The translations under genes were made by a program, and so were the position numbers. Below are positions 1-5,440 of a stretch of 7,526 nucleotides of DNA, in pieces (within the stretch, counting starts at the first letter, position 1; each line of letters opens with the position of its first letter). The stretch is taken from assembly GCA_050698355.1 (NCBI GenBank), contig JBOHBN010000102.1, positions 1 through 7,526 of the forward strand, read 5' to 3'. This DNA is from JBOHBN01 sp050698355. Its GTDB lineage: Bacteria; Actinomycetota; Actinomycetes; Streptosporangiales; WHST01. Under the pieces are notes generated by a model that was given only the letters and a program-made list of their open reading frames with translations, did no database searches and was not told the origin of the DNA.

Positions 1-2
1 CG

Positions 3-662
3 ACGATGCACGGCACCGACGTCGACGAGCTCGACATCCACGAGGGACACGTGATCAGCCGCGGTGGCGAGCAGCGCATCCCGCTGATCGACGTCATCAT
101 CGCGCGCTTCGGCATGCAGTCCGGGAACCTCATCGGGTCCGGCGCGTACACACCCAAGTACGACAAGCCGGACCGGGAGACCGGCCAGTCGGAACAGGTC
201 ACCGCCTTCTGGATGGTGGGTGGCGCCGGCGCCGAGGTCAGCGTCGACACCGAGACCGGCGCGCTCACCGTCGAGCGCCTGGTCGTGGCAGCCGACGTCG
301 GGCGGGCGATCAACCCCGCGACCGTCCGCACGCAGCTCACCGGCGCCGCCGTGATGCAGCTCGGCGGCACGGTGTCGGAGGAGCTGCAGTACGAGGAGGG
401 CCAGATCATCAACACCGGGATGGGAAGCTACAAGGTTCCGGGGATCCTCGACGTGCCGACGACGATCGAGCCGGTGATCGTCGAGTTCCCGATGGACGAC
501 GCGCCGTTCGGCGCCAAGGGTGTCGGGGAGAGTGGCACGTTCGCGGTGTCGCCCGCGATCGCCGGCGCGGTCGAGGACGCCGTGGGTGTGCGCATCCGAG
601 AGCTACCGCTCACCGGCGAACGCATCTGGCGAGCGCTGCATGCCGCCGAGGGCGAGGACTGA
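3..662 (+). CDS. Molybdenum hydroxylase large (molybdopterin-binding) subunit, C-terminal part
   Basis: This is the C-terminal part of a xanthine dehydrogenase/CO dehydrogenase-family catalytic subunit, which binds the molybdopterin cofactor and hydroxylates a substrate carbon with oxygen from water. The frame is open at the window edge, so the gene continues upstream; the ATG at 6 is internal. Counting from that Met, the visible 218 residues contain a segment ending DVGRAINP (about 96-103) and then PFGAKGVGESG. The Glu of GVGESG (codon 528-530, residue 175) aligns with the catalytic base of the family (Glu1261 in bovine XDH, Glu763 in CoxL). The stop lies 2 nt before the ATG of the [2Fe-2S] subunit, so the two are one operon. 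The substrate cannot be read from this fragment, because the active-site loop that separates CoxL from other members is outside the window. The enamidase-like gene nearby hints at an N-heterocycle (inference). Confidence 0.93.
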   Translation, partial: TMHGTDVDELDIHEGHVISRGGEQRIPLIDVIIARFGMQSGNLIGSGAYTPKYDKPDRETGQSEQVTAFWMVGGAGAEVSVDTETGALTVERLVVAADVGRAINPATVRTQLTGAAVMQLGGTVSEELQYEEGQIINTGMGSYKVPGILDVPTTIEPVIVEFPMDDAPFGAKGVGESGTFAVSPAIAGAVEDAVGVRIRELPLTGERIWRALHAAEGED

Positions 663-664
663 CG

Positions 665-1162
665 ATGACCGAAGAACCGTACGAGATCGCCCTGACCGTC
701 AACGGCGAGGATCTGCGCGCCAACGTCGCGGCCGACGAGACGTTGCTCGAGGCACTGCGCCGCGCCCGGCGTCTCTACGGGTGCCGGGAGAGCTGCGGGC
801 AGGGCCTGTGCGGCACCTGCACCGTCATACTCGACGGTCGCGCGATCTCCAGCTGCCTCATGCTGGCCAGGTTGGTGGACGGCTCCACGGTCGAGACGGT
901 AGAGGGGCTCGGGACACCTGGTGACCTGAGCGACGTGCAGGAGGCGTTCGTACGCGAGGGCGGCTTCCAGTGCGGCTTCTGCACCCCGGGGATGGTCGTC
1001 ATGGCCACCCAGCTGCTGCGGGAGAACCCCGACCCGAGCGAGGACGAGATCCGCCACCACCTGGCCGGCAACATCTGCCGGTGCGGCGCGTATCCCGAGA
1101 TCGTGCGCGCGATCCGCTCGGTCGCCGACCAGCGCGTGGGCAGCGCGGCAAGCAAGGCCTAG
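665..1162 (+). CDS. Molybdenum hydroxylase small subunit with two [2Fe-2S] clusters
   Basis: This 165-residue protein is the iron-sulfur subunit that carries electrons from the molybdenum centre to a flavin. The N-terminal plant-type ferredoxin domain supplies C44, C49, C52 and C64 (SCGQGLCGTC and SSC). The C-terminal helical domain supplies C103, C106, C138 and C140 (QCGFC and ICRCG). Gln102, just before C103, is the residue that usually contacts the molybdopterin cytosine dinucleotide. The length is typical of CoxS, IorA or NdhS-type subunits. The ATG is 2 nt past the large-subunit stop, which implies translational coupling. No FAD (CoxM-like) subunit follows; it must lie upstream of the window or elsewhere, unless electrons go to a cytochrome. 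After the stop a long palindrome separates it from convergent genes. Confidence 0.96.
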   Translation: MTEEPYEIALTVNGEDLRANVAADETLLEALRRARRLYGCRESCGQGLCGTCTVILDGRAISSCLMLARLVDGSTVETVEGLGTPGDLSDVQEAFVREGGFQCGFCTPGMVVMATQLLRENPDPSEDEIRHHLAGNICRCGAYPEIVRAIRSVADQRVGSAASKA

Positions 1163-1175
1163 CCGCGCGGCGCCA

Positions 1176-1245
1176 TCAAGATCTGCTTCTTCCGGCCGCA
1201 ACGCGCAGGTTTCTACGCGTTGCGGCCACGCCGAACGGATCTTGA
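1176..1245. terminator. Nested inverted repeat between convergent genes, likely bidirectional terminator
   Basis: Perfect 12-bp arms GGCCGCAACGCG (1194-1205) and CGCGTTGCGGCC (1216-1227) enclose a 10-nt loop. Outside them a second perfect pair, TCAAGATC (1176-1183) and GATCTTGA (1238-1245), is symmetric about the same centre, separated from the inner stem by 10 unpaired bases on each side. It lies in the 138-bp gap between the + strand molybdenum hydroxylase operon and the - strand GntR/UbiX operon. This suits a two-way terminator. There is no clear U-tract, which is common in high-GC actinobacteria. Confidence 0.7.
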
Positions 1246-1300
1246 CCTGGAGCTGTGTGGCCGATTTGCACGCCCAACGGCGCCAGACCATAGCGGTGCG

Positions 1301-1945
1301 CTAGCGGCGGCGCCGCCGGGCTCGGCGCGCCGCGGTCGGCCCGCCCTCCCAGCGCTGCACCGCCTCGCTCTCCAGGCCGAACAGGTCGAGCACGCGGCCC
1401 GCGGTCTGGTCGACGATGTCGTCGACCGTACGCGGGTGGTGGTAGAAGGCAGGTACCGGCGGGACGACCATGCCGCCGCTCGCGGTGACCTCGGTCATCA
1501 ACCGCAGGTGGGACATGTGCAGCGGGGTCTCACGGACGAGGAGCACGAGCTTGCGCCGCTCCTTCAGCGTCACGTCGGCTGCCCGGACGACGAGGTTGTC
1601 GTCGTAGCAGTTCGCGATGCCCGACAGGGTCTTCACGCTGCAGGGCGCGACGATCATCCCGTCGGTGGGGAACGAACCGCTGGAGATCGACGCGGCCAGG
1701 TCGTCCTCCCGGTGCACGACGTCGGCCATCTCCGCGACCTCACCCACCTCGTGGGTGGTCTCGTACGCAAGCGTCGCCCGGGCGCCGGAGGTGATGATCG
1801 CGTGCGTCTCGACGTGCGCGATGGCCCGCAGCATCTGGAGTATCCGCACGCCGTAGATGGCTCCCGACGCGCCGCTCACCGCCACCACGATCCGGCGGGG
1901 TCTTGAACCCTCCGCGTCCTCGGCCGCGCTGCGAATGCCGCTCAC
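1301..1945 (-). CDS. ubiX: UbiX/Pad1-family flavin prenyltransferase
   Basis: UbiX enzymes join a dimethylallyl group to FMN to make prenylated FMN, the cofactor of UbiD-type (de)carboxylases; they are soluble oligomers. Seen here are the flavin-binding start VAVSGASGAIYGVR, the SSGSFPTDGMIVAPCS block, then RAADVTLKERRKLVLLVRE, TPLHMSHL and the C-terminal VPAFYHHP segment, all in family order. I chose the GTG at 1945-1943, which overlaps the stop of the upstream GntR gene by 4 nt (GTGA) and follows a GAGGAGG, although the spacing is very short. This gives 214 residues with about 18 residues ahead of the core. A longer reading from ATG 2011 would overlap the GntR gene by 70 nt. The C-terminus ends in a run of Arg. 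No UbiD partner is in the window, so the substrate of the dependent decarboxylase is unknown. Confidence 0.92.
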   Translation of the reverse strand: MSGIRSAAEDAEGSRPRRIVVAVSGASGAIYGVRILQMLRAIAHVETHAIITSGARATLAYETTHEVGEVAEMADVVHREDDLAASISSGSFPTDGMIVAPCSVKTLSGIANCYDDNLVVRAADVTLKERRKLVLLVRETPLHMSHLRLMTEVTASGGMVVPPVPAFYHHPRTVDDIVDQTAGRVLDLFGLESEAVQRWEGGPTAARRARRRRR

Positions 1946-2616
1946 TCCTCCTCGAGGGTCTCCAAAGCGGCTGCCGCGGCCCGCTTGACGTGGTCCCGGG
2001 AGAGCGTCCATGCGGCGTCCGCGTCGCGCCGGACGATCGCGTCGGTGATCGCGCGGACCTCCTTCAGCGTCTCCTGTGACCGCTTCGGGCGGCGGAGGGA
2101 CGTTGCGCGCAGGTATGCGATGCGGCCCCAGAGCGACGTGAGCACCGAGCGGACTACGGCGTTGCGGGCGCCGTCGAGGAGCACGGAGTAGAAGTCGTCC
2201 TTGCGGGCGATGAGCTCGGCGAGGTCGCCGTCACTGAGCGTCCGCTCGATCGCGTCGGTGGTCGCGACGAGCTTCTGCACCTCCTCGTCGGAGGCCGTGG
2301 CGGCGAACCTGCTCGCCGCCAGCGCTTCGAGCACCCCGCGGACGTCGTACAGATCGTGGGCTTCCTCGGTCGACATCTTCGCGACGACGGGGCCCTGGTT
2401 GGCGAGCAGGCGCACCAGCCCCTCGCTCTCCAGCTGCCGGAGCGCCTCGCGGATGGTGGTGCGGCTCACCCCGGTCAGCTCGCAGAGCTCACGCTCGACC
2501 AGCCGCTGGCCCGGCTGGAAGGTGCGGTTCAGTATCGCCTCGCGGAGGTTCTGCAGGACCTGCGCCCGAACCGGTGCCGCGACCGCGGCTACGCGAAGGT
2601 TGCTTGACGACGACAC
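1942..2616 (-). CDS. GntR-family transcriptional regulator, FCD (FadR-type) subfamily
   Basis: This is a predicted ligand-responsive DNA-binding regulator of 224 residues. The N-terminal winged helix covers about residues 18-75, with the signature QRLVERELCELTGVSRTTIR followed by EALRQLESEGLV. The rest is an all-helical FCD ligand domain. The start is GTG 2616-2614, with AAAGAGGAG ending 4 nt before it; an in-frame ATG at 2694 would add 26 residues but has a weaker site. The stop overlaps the GTG of the UbiX gene (GTGA), so both are made from one transcript and it probably controls that unit. By eye, three of the four usual FCD metal ligands are absent: K139 and Y143 replace the Asp and His of D-x-x-F-H, and V187 follows Glu in place of His. 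Only H209 remains, so ligand binding may be metal-independent. Confidence 0.93.
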   Translation of the reverse strand: MSSSSNLRVAAVAAPVRAQVLQNLREAILNRTFQPGQRLVERELCELTGVSRTTIREALRQLESEGLVRLLANQGPVVAKMSTEEAHDLYDVRGVLEALAASRFAATASDEEVQKLVATTDAIERTLSDGDLAELIARKDDFYSVLLDGARNAVVRSVLTSLWGRIAYLRATSLRRPKRSQETLKEVRAITDAIVRRDADAAWTLSRDHVKRAAAAALETLEEE

Positions 2617-2765
2617 TTGCTCCTCTTTCCCGGGTTCGGCCAACCTCGGCGCGTTGGATCTCCCCCACGCGGCCTTCGTGGAGAGTTTATCCATCCGCGG
2701 CACTCCAGCTCCGGAGTTCTTGTACCTCCCGAGACGTGCGCTCGACTGCCCCCAACAGGCAGACA

Positions 2766-2771
2766 ATAATA
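2766..2771 (-). promoter_or_regulatory. Candidate -10 box for the GntR-UbiX operon
   Basis: On the - strand this reads TATTAT, one mismatch from TATAAT, inside the only AT-rich patch of the gap. No good TTGACA-like -35 lies 16-18 nt upstream. CAGACA occurs on both sides of it on the + strand (2760-2765 and 2776-2781), which could be direct half-sites for a regulator. The distance to the GTG start (about 150 nt) would leave a long leader. This is a weak prediction. Confidence 0.3.
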
Positions 2772-2805
2772 CCATCAGACAGCCATATTGAACGTCTCAC
2801 TCGAG

Positions 2806-2827
2806 CGAACGCGTCGCGGCGCGTTCG
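2806..2827 (-). terminator. Hairpin downstream of the MarR gene, candidate terminator
   Basis: Perfect 8-bp arms CGAACGCG (2806-2813) and CGCGTTCG (2820-2827) surround a 6-nt loop, starting 46 nt past the MarR stop in the direction of transcription. No U-tract follows. It would end the enamidase-barrel-MarR transcript before the GntR promoter region. Confidence 0.5.
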
Positions 2828-2873
2828 GTTACGGCCGCGTTGGCATGCGCGTTGGTCGGCAGGTCTCGGCCCG

Positions 2874-3359
2874 TCACCCGAGCGGCGGCCGGACGCCCAC
2901 GTAGAACGCGAAGATGCGCAGGGCACCGTCCCGCTCGGCGTCGCTCAACTCGTACTGGAACAGGTCCACGTGGCGGCGTACGTTGCGGTCGACGGCGGCG
3001 AGCAGCTCGCGACCCGCAGCGGTGATGCCGACCCTGGTGATCCTGCGGTCTCCCCCGCCGGCCGTCCGCTCCACCAGGCCCCGGCCGACCAGGCCCGTGA
3101 CCAGCCGGGACGCGTGCGCCGGAGAGACGTCGAGGCGCGCCGCCGCCTCGTGCACCGGCAGCGGCGCGTTCGGCGACCCGAACACCTGGATCAACAGCTT
3201 ATGCTCGAGCGGCTCCAGACCCGCCTTCTTGGCCTGCTCGTCGACGAGCCGGAAGACCTTGCGGATGACGTAGTGTGCCTCGGCGATCCCGCTGAAGTAG
3301 TCCTCGAATCGCTGGTCGGCCACGCCGGCATTCTCGCCGGGCTCGAGTCGGGACCTCAC
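2874..3359 (-). CDS. MarR-family transcriptional regulator
   Basis: This is a predicted dimeric winged-helix repressor of about 161 residues that probably responds to a small aromatic or pathway ligand. The helix-turn-helix is LPVHEAAARLDVSPAHASRL, followed by VTGLVGRGLVERT; the wing GGGDRRITRVGITAAGREL carries the conserved D-R-R of MarR proteins. Long helices at each end form the dimer domain. I chose the GTG at 3359-3357, which overlaps the upstream stop as GTGA (4 nt); a GTG at 3323 would give 149 residues and also begin before the first helix, so the exact start is uncertain. It is the last gene of the enamidase operon and most likely controls it. The operator cannot be placed, because the region upstream of the operon is occupied by an IS. 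Confidence 0.92.
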   Translation of the reverse strand: MRSRLEPGENAGVADQRFEDYFSGIAEAHYVIRKVFRLVDEQAKKAGLEPLEHKLLIQVFGSPNAPLPVHEAAARLDVSPAHASRLVTGLVGRGLVERTAGGGDRRITRVGITAAGRELLAAVDRNVRRHVDLFQYELSDAERDGALRIFAFYVGVRPPLG

Positions 3360-3994
3360 GAGTGCCGGCTCAACACCTCGTACAGCCAGCGGCCGGACGT
3401 GCCGAACCACTCCCGGTCCGCCAACGCGTCGCGCTTCGGGCCCTTACGGGCGGCCGCACGCTCCGGTGAGTCCATGACGGCGCGGGACGCCAGCTCGTGC
3501 AGGGCGAGATGGGTCCACGGCGCGCCCGCTCCCGAGCGCACCCGCCACCGCCGCACCCGCAGCCAGTCCTCCGCACGGAGCAGGGCGGCGACGTGCTCGT
3601 TCTCGTACCAGTCGTCGAACTGCGCCACGTCCCCGTCCGGGACGGCGAAGGCCACGACGGACAGGTAGTCGCCGGCACGGTCCGCGCCGGAGTCCGACGC
3701 GAGCTCGCAGGTGAACCGCGTGAAGCCGCGGACGTTCGCCAGCATCCACTCGGTGCGCTCGGACGGTTCCTCCTTCAACCGCTGGTACGCCTTGGTGTCG
3801 AGCACGGCGAGGTCGCTGAGCTCGTACACGGCGAGGTACGCCGGCGTACCCGACAGAGCGGTGTAGCGGGTCGCGCACTCGAAGCCGTCGAGTTCCAGGC
3901 GGGCCGGGATGTGCTCGGTCTCGTACCAGTCGTGGAACTCGCTCTCATACCCCTCGGGCGGCTCCATCTGCGAGAACAGCATGCCTTCGGTCAT
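3356..3994 (-). CDS. Tandem dimeric alpha/beta-barrel (EthD/Dabb-like) protein
   Basis: This 212-residue protein consists of two related ferredoxin-like halves. The first half has FHDWYETEHIPARL (about 20-33) and the second FDDWYENEHVAALL (about 126-139), a repeat period near 106 residues. W-Y-E-x-E-H motifs of this kind are seen in dimeric alpha/beta-barrel proteins such as EthD-like and related DUF families, which bind or turn over small hydrophobic or aromatic compounds; the exact family is not clear to me. The fused halves could form the barrel within one chain. The start is ATG 3994-3992 with AGAAGGTG 7 nt upstream; longer readings run into the amidohydrolase gene in another frame. It follows the amidohydrolase by 25 nt and overlaps the MarR start by 4 nt, so it belongs to that operon. 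It may bind, isomerise or decarboxylate a pathway intermediate (inference only). Confidence 0.85.
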   Translation of the reverse strand: MTEGMLFSQMEPPEGYESEFHDWYETEHIPARLELDGFECATRYTALSGTPAYLAVYELSDLAVLDTKAYQRLKEEPSERTEWMLANVRGFTRFTCELASDSGADRAGDYLSVVAFAVPDGDVAQFDDWYENEHVAALLRAEDWLRVRRWRVRSGAGAPWTHLALHELASRAVMDSPERAAARKGPKRDALADREWFGTSGRWLYEVLSRHS

Positions 3995-4019
3995 GTGCGA
4001 ACACCTTCTACGGATTGCT

Positions 4020-5186
4020 CTACCCGCCGCGCACCGCGACGGGCCTGGCCGCTGGCGGCGTGTTACGGCTCCTGGCGAACCTGACCTGGCCTGCCGTGAC
4101 GGCGACCGCGACCGCGGGCAGGTCACCGATCTCCAGCGCCGCGAAGGCGTCGGCCCCACGACCACCGACGGGCGTATCGATGACGAGCAGGTCGCCTGGC
4201 CGGCCGACCTCGAGCCGCCCGGCATCCAGGCCGTACACCGCACCGACGTTGCCGGTGCACGCGGTCACCGCCTGGCGCGGGGTCAGCTCCGACAACGAAA
4301 CGAGCTCGGCCATCTGCCGCAGCATGCCGAGCGAGACCACGCCTGTGCCCGTCGGGGTGTCCGTGGCGATGAGCAACCGGCCGAGCTGACCGGAGGCGAG
4401 CGCCCGGTCGGTGATGTCGATCGCGGACCGCAGGTTGCCGGCGTGGACGAGCTGGAGAGCGATATCCCCGCCCTCGTCGACCATGCGCGCGTTCTCCTCG
4501 GGGTCGAGTGCGGTCGGCCCGCCGTTGACGTGCCCGGCGACATTCGGCTGCATCGCCAGCAACACCTCGGCGGAGATCTTCGCCTGGCTGCCGGGGATCG
4601 ACCCACCGCCGGTGTGGCACATCACCACGAGCCCCGCCCGGCGAGCGGCGTGGACGACGGGCACGTAACCCATCGCGTCGTCGAAAGCCCCGAAACCGGC
4701 CTTGGCGAGCCACACGCCCGCGGCACGGAGCTCCTCGAAATCCGACGCTTCCAGGCCGGGCTCGAGAACCACCGAGCCCGCATGCACCGTGACCCCCGAC
4801 GGCCGGTACTCGGCGAAACAGCGCTGCGCCGCGATCGCCAGCGCCTTCACGCCGACGACGTCCTTCGGCCGCCCGGGCACGTGCACCTCGCTCGCGGAGA
4901 TGGCCCGGGTGGTGCCACCGTGCAGGTAACTGTCCAGGAACCCGATCATCCCCTGGCGCGGGGTGTAGTCGCCGAACGTCGTGTGCACGTGCGAGTCGAT
5001 GAGCCCGGGTACGACTGTCGCTCCCGCGGCATCGACCACCGTGGCGTGGTCGGCGGCCGCGACGTCGGCGGTGTCACCGATCCAGGCGATGGCGCCGTCG
5101 TCGACGACCAGGGCATCCCCGTCAAGGCGCGTACCCGCGGTGTCGCCGGCGTGCGAGTCACCGATGTTGATGACCGCCGTGCTCAC
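4020..5186 (-). CDS. Enamidase-like amidohydrolase
   Basis: A 388-residue metal-dependent amidohydrolase. HVH at residues 66-68 (in PGLIDSHVH) is the first metal pair; H191 (CHTGG), H219 (GHVNGG) and D276 (IATDTPTGTG) fit the later ligands and catalytic acid, and K162 sits where a bridging carboxylated Lys or Glu is expected. From memory, the closest characterised relative is enamidase of Eubacterium barkeri (EC 3.5.2.18), which opens 1,4,5,6-tetrahydro-6-oxonicotinate to 2-formylglutarate and ammonia. Shared stretches are GDY-x-PRQ, LHGG, PGRPKD followed by G-x-KALAI, HVNGGPTA, and the C-terminal SRNTPPA. The start is GTG 5186-5184 with AAGGA about 10 nt upstream; longer frames run into the IS left end. 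It leads an operon with the barrel protein and the MarR regulator. A cyclic imidase or another cyclic amidase role is possible if the substrate differs. Confidence 0.9.
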   Translation of the reverse strand: MSTAVINIGDSHAGDTAGTRLDGDALVVDDGAIAWIGDTADVAAADHATVVDAAGATVVPGLIDSHVHTTFGDYTPRQGMIGFLDSYLHGGTTRAISASEVHVPGRPKDVVGVKALAIAAQRCFAEYRPSGVTVHAGSVVLEPGLEASDFEELRAAGVWLAKAGFGAFDDAMGYVPVVHAARRAGLVVMCHTGGGSIPGSQAKISAEVLLAMQPNVAGHVNGGPTALDPEENARMVDEGGDIALQLVHAGNLRSAIDITDRALASGQLGRLLIATDTPTGTGVVSLGMLRQMAELVSLSELTPRQAVTACTGNVGAVYGLDAGRLEVGRPGDLLVIDTPVGGRGADAFAALEIGDLPAVAVAVTAGQVRFARSRNTPPAARPVAVRGG

Positions 5187-5200
5187 TGGTGCACCATCCT

Positions 5201-5217
5201 TGTGTCGGTGATCTTGG
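5201..5217 (+). repeat. Left subterminal inverted repeat of the IS
   Basis: TGTGTC (5201-5206) is the reverse complement of GACACA at 6702-6707, and TGATCTTGG (5209-5217) is the exact reverse complement of CCAAGATCA at 6678-6686. The spacing between the two blocks is 2 nt on the left and 15 nt on the right, so this is not one simple terminal repeat. It supports placing the left end of the IS here. Confidence 0.45.
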
Positions 5218-5289
5218 ATGGATCGCCGATGCACCCGAGGCGCCGCCAGGTCATCGCCCTGCTCGCTCGACGTGATGGATGTCCAGCAT

Positions 5290-5410
5290 GAGATCTGCGG
5301 GGCTTGGCGGTCGCCCGGGGCGTGGAGACCGTCGACAGGGCTGAGCGCCTTCGAGCGCCGATCAGTGAGCGGACTGGCAGTCGCGTCCCGGCGCCGCACG
5401 CGGGTGCCTC
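5290..5410 (+). ncRNA. Candidate bridge (seek) RNA in the IS110 left end
   Basis: IS110-group elements transcribe a structured guide RNA from the left end, with loops that pair with donor (element end) and target DNA. Here the non-coding left end holds a stem GGCGGTC (5306-5312) with GACCGTC (5327-5333), including one G-U pair, and a stem GGCGCC (5390-5395) with GGTGCC (5403-5408). Between them ACAGGGCT (5335-5342) is identical to ACAGGGCT at the right end of the element (6705-6712), as expected for a left donor guide ending in the CT core. Exact RNA ends, the target guides and the right donor guide could not be assigned. Confidence 0.45.
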
Positions 5411-5436
5411 CCCACTGGGACTAGCAGCGAGGAGGC
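5406..5436 (+). promoter_or_regulatory. Hairpin covering the transposase ribosome binding site
   Basis: GCCTCC (5406-5411) is the exact reverse complement of GGAGGC (5431-5436), with a 19-nt loop. GAGGAGG at 5429-5435 is the ribosome binding site, 5 nt before the transposase ATG, so the stem would hide it in a transcript that starts upstream. The left arm also overlaps the 3' arm of the GGCGCC/GGTGCC stem (5390-5408), so the two stems are mutually exclusive and could act as a switch. Confidence 0.45.
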
Positions 5437-5440
5437 TGAC

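Larger units (their letters stand above)
2617..2873. other. Intergenic region upstream of the GntR-UbiX operon
   Basis: This 257-bp gap lies between the MarR stop and the GntR start; both genes are on the - strand. It holds a hairpin just after the MarR gene (listed separately) and an AT-rich island at about 2760-2792 that stands out from the surrounding GC. The rest would be a leader of about 140 nt if transcription starts at the -10 candidate. I see no convincing coding sequence: open frames here are antisense shadows or N-terminal extensions. Confidence 0.5.

Noticed and set aside
428..1291. 287-codon - strand open frame
   Set aside because: It is antisense to the molybdenum hydroxylase subunits, whose cofactor motifs are intact on the + strand.
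2617..2775. N-terminal extension of the GntR protein to ATG 2775
   Set aside because: The GTG at 2616 has a far better ribosome binding site and gives the normal length; the extension crosses the likely promoter and leader.
2826..2856. Repeated GCGTTGG-like units near 2835 and 2850
   Set aside because: Only two or three short imperfect copies in GC-rich DNA; no evidence of a functional repeat.
2574..3668. 364-codon + strand open frame
   Set aside because: It is antisense to the MarR and barrel genes and to the intergenic region; composition is Arg/Ser-rich and not protein-like.
3995..4243. N-terminal extension of the barrel protein up to 4243
   Set aside because: These codons overlap the end of the amidohydrolase gene in another frame; the ATG at 3994 has its own ribosome binding site.
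5189..5205. Reading the left IS flank as the lost half of the MarR gene
   Set aside because: Joining MarR codon 57 to the left flank gives a few codons (about R-M-V-H-Q) and then a stop; no MarR-like residues follow.
3909..5291. 460-codon + strand open frame
   Set aside because: It is fully antisense to the well-supported enamidase-like gene, is rich in Arg/Gly/His and matches no family.
5342..5358. Direct repeat GAGCGCC either side of TTC in the IS left end
   Set aside because: It is short and likely by chance at this GC content, though it lies inside the candidate guide RNA.
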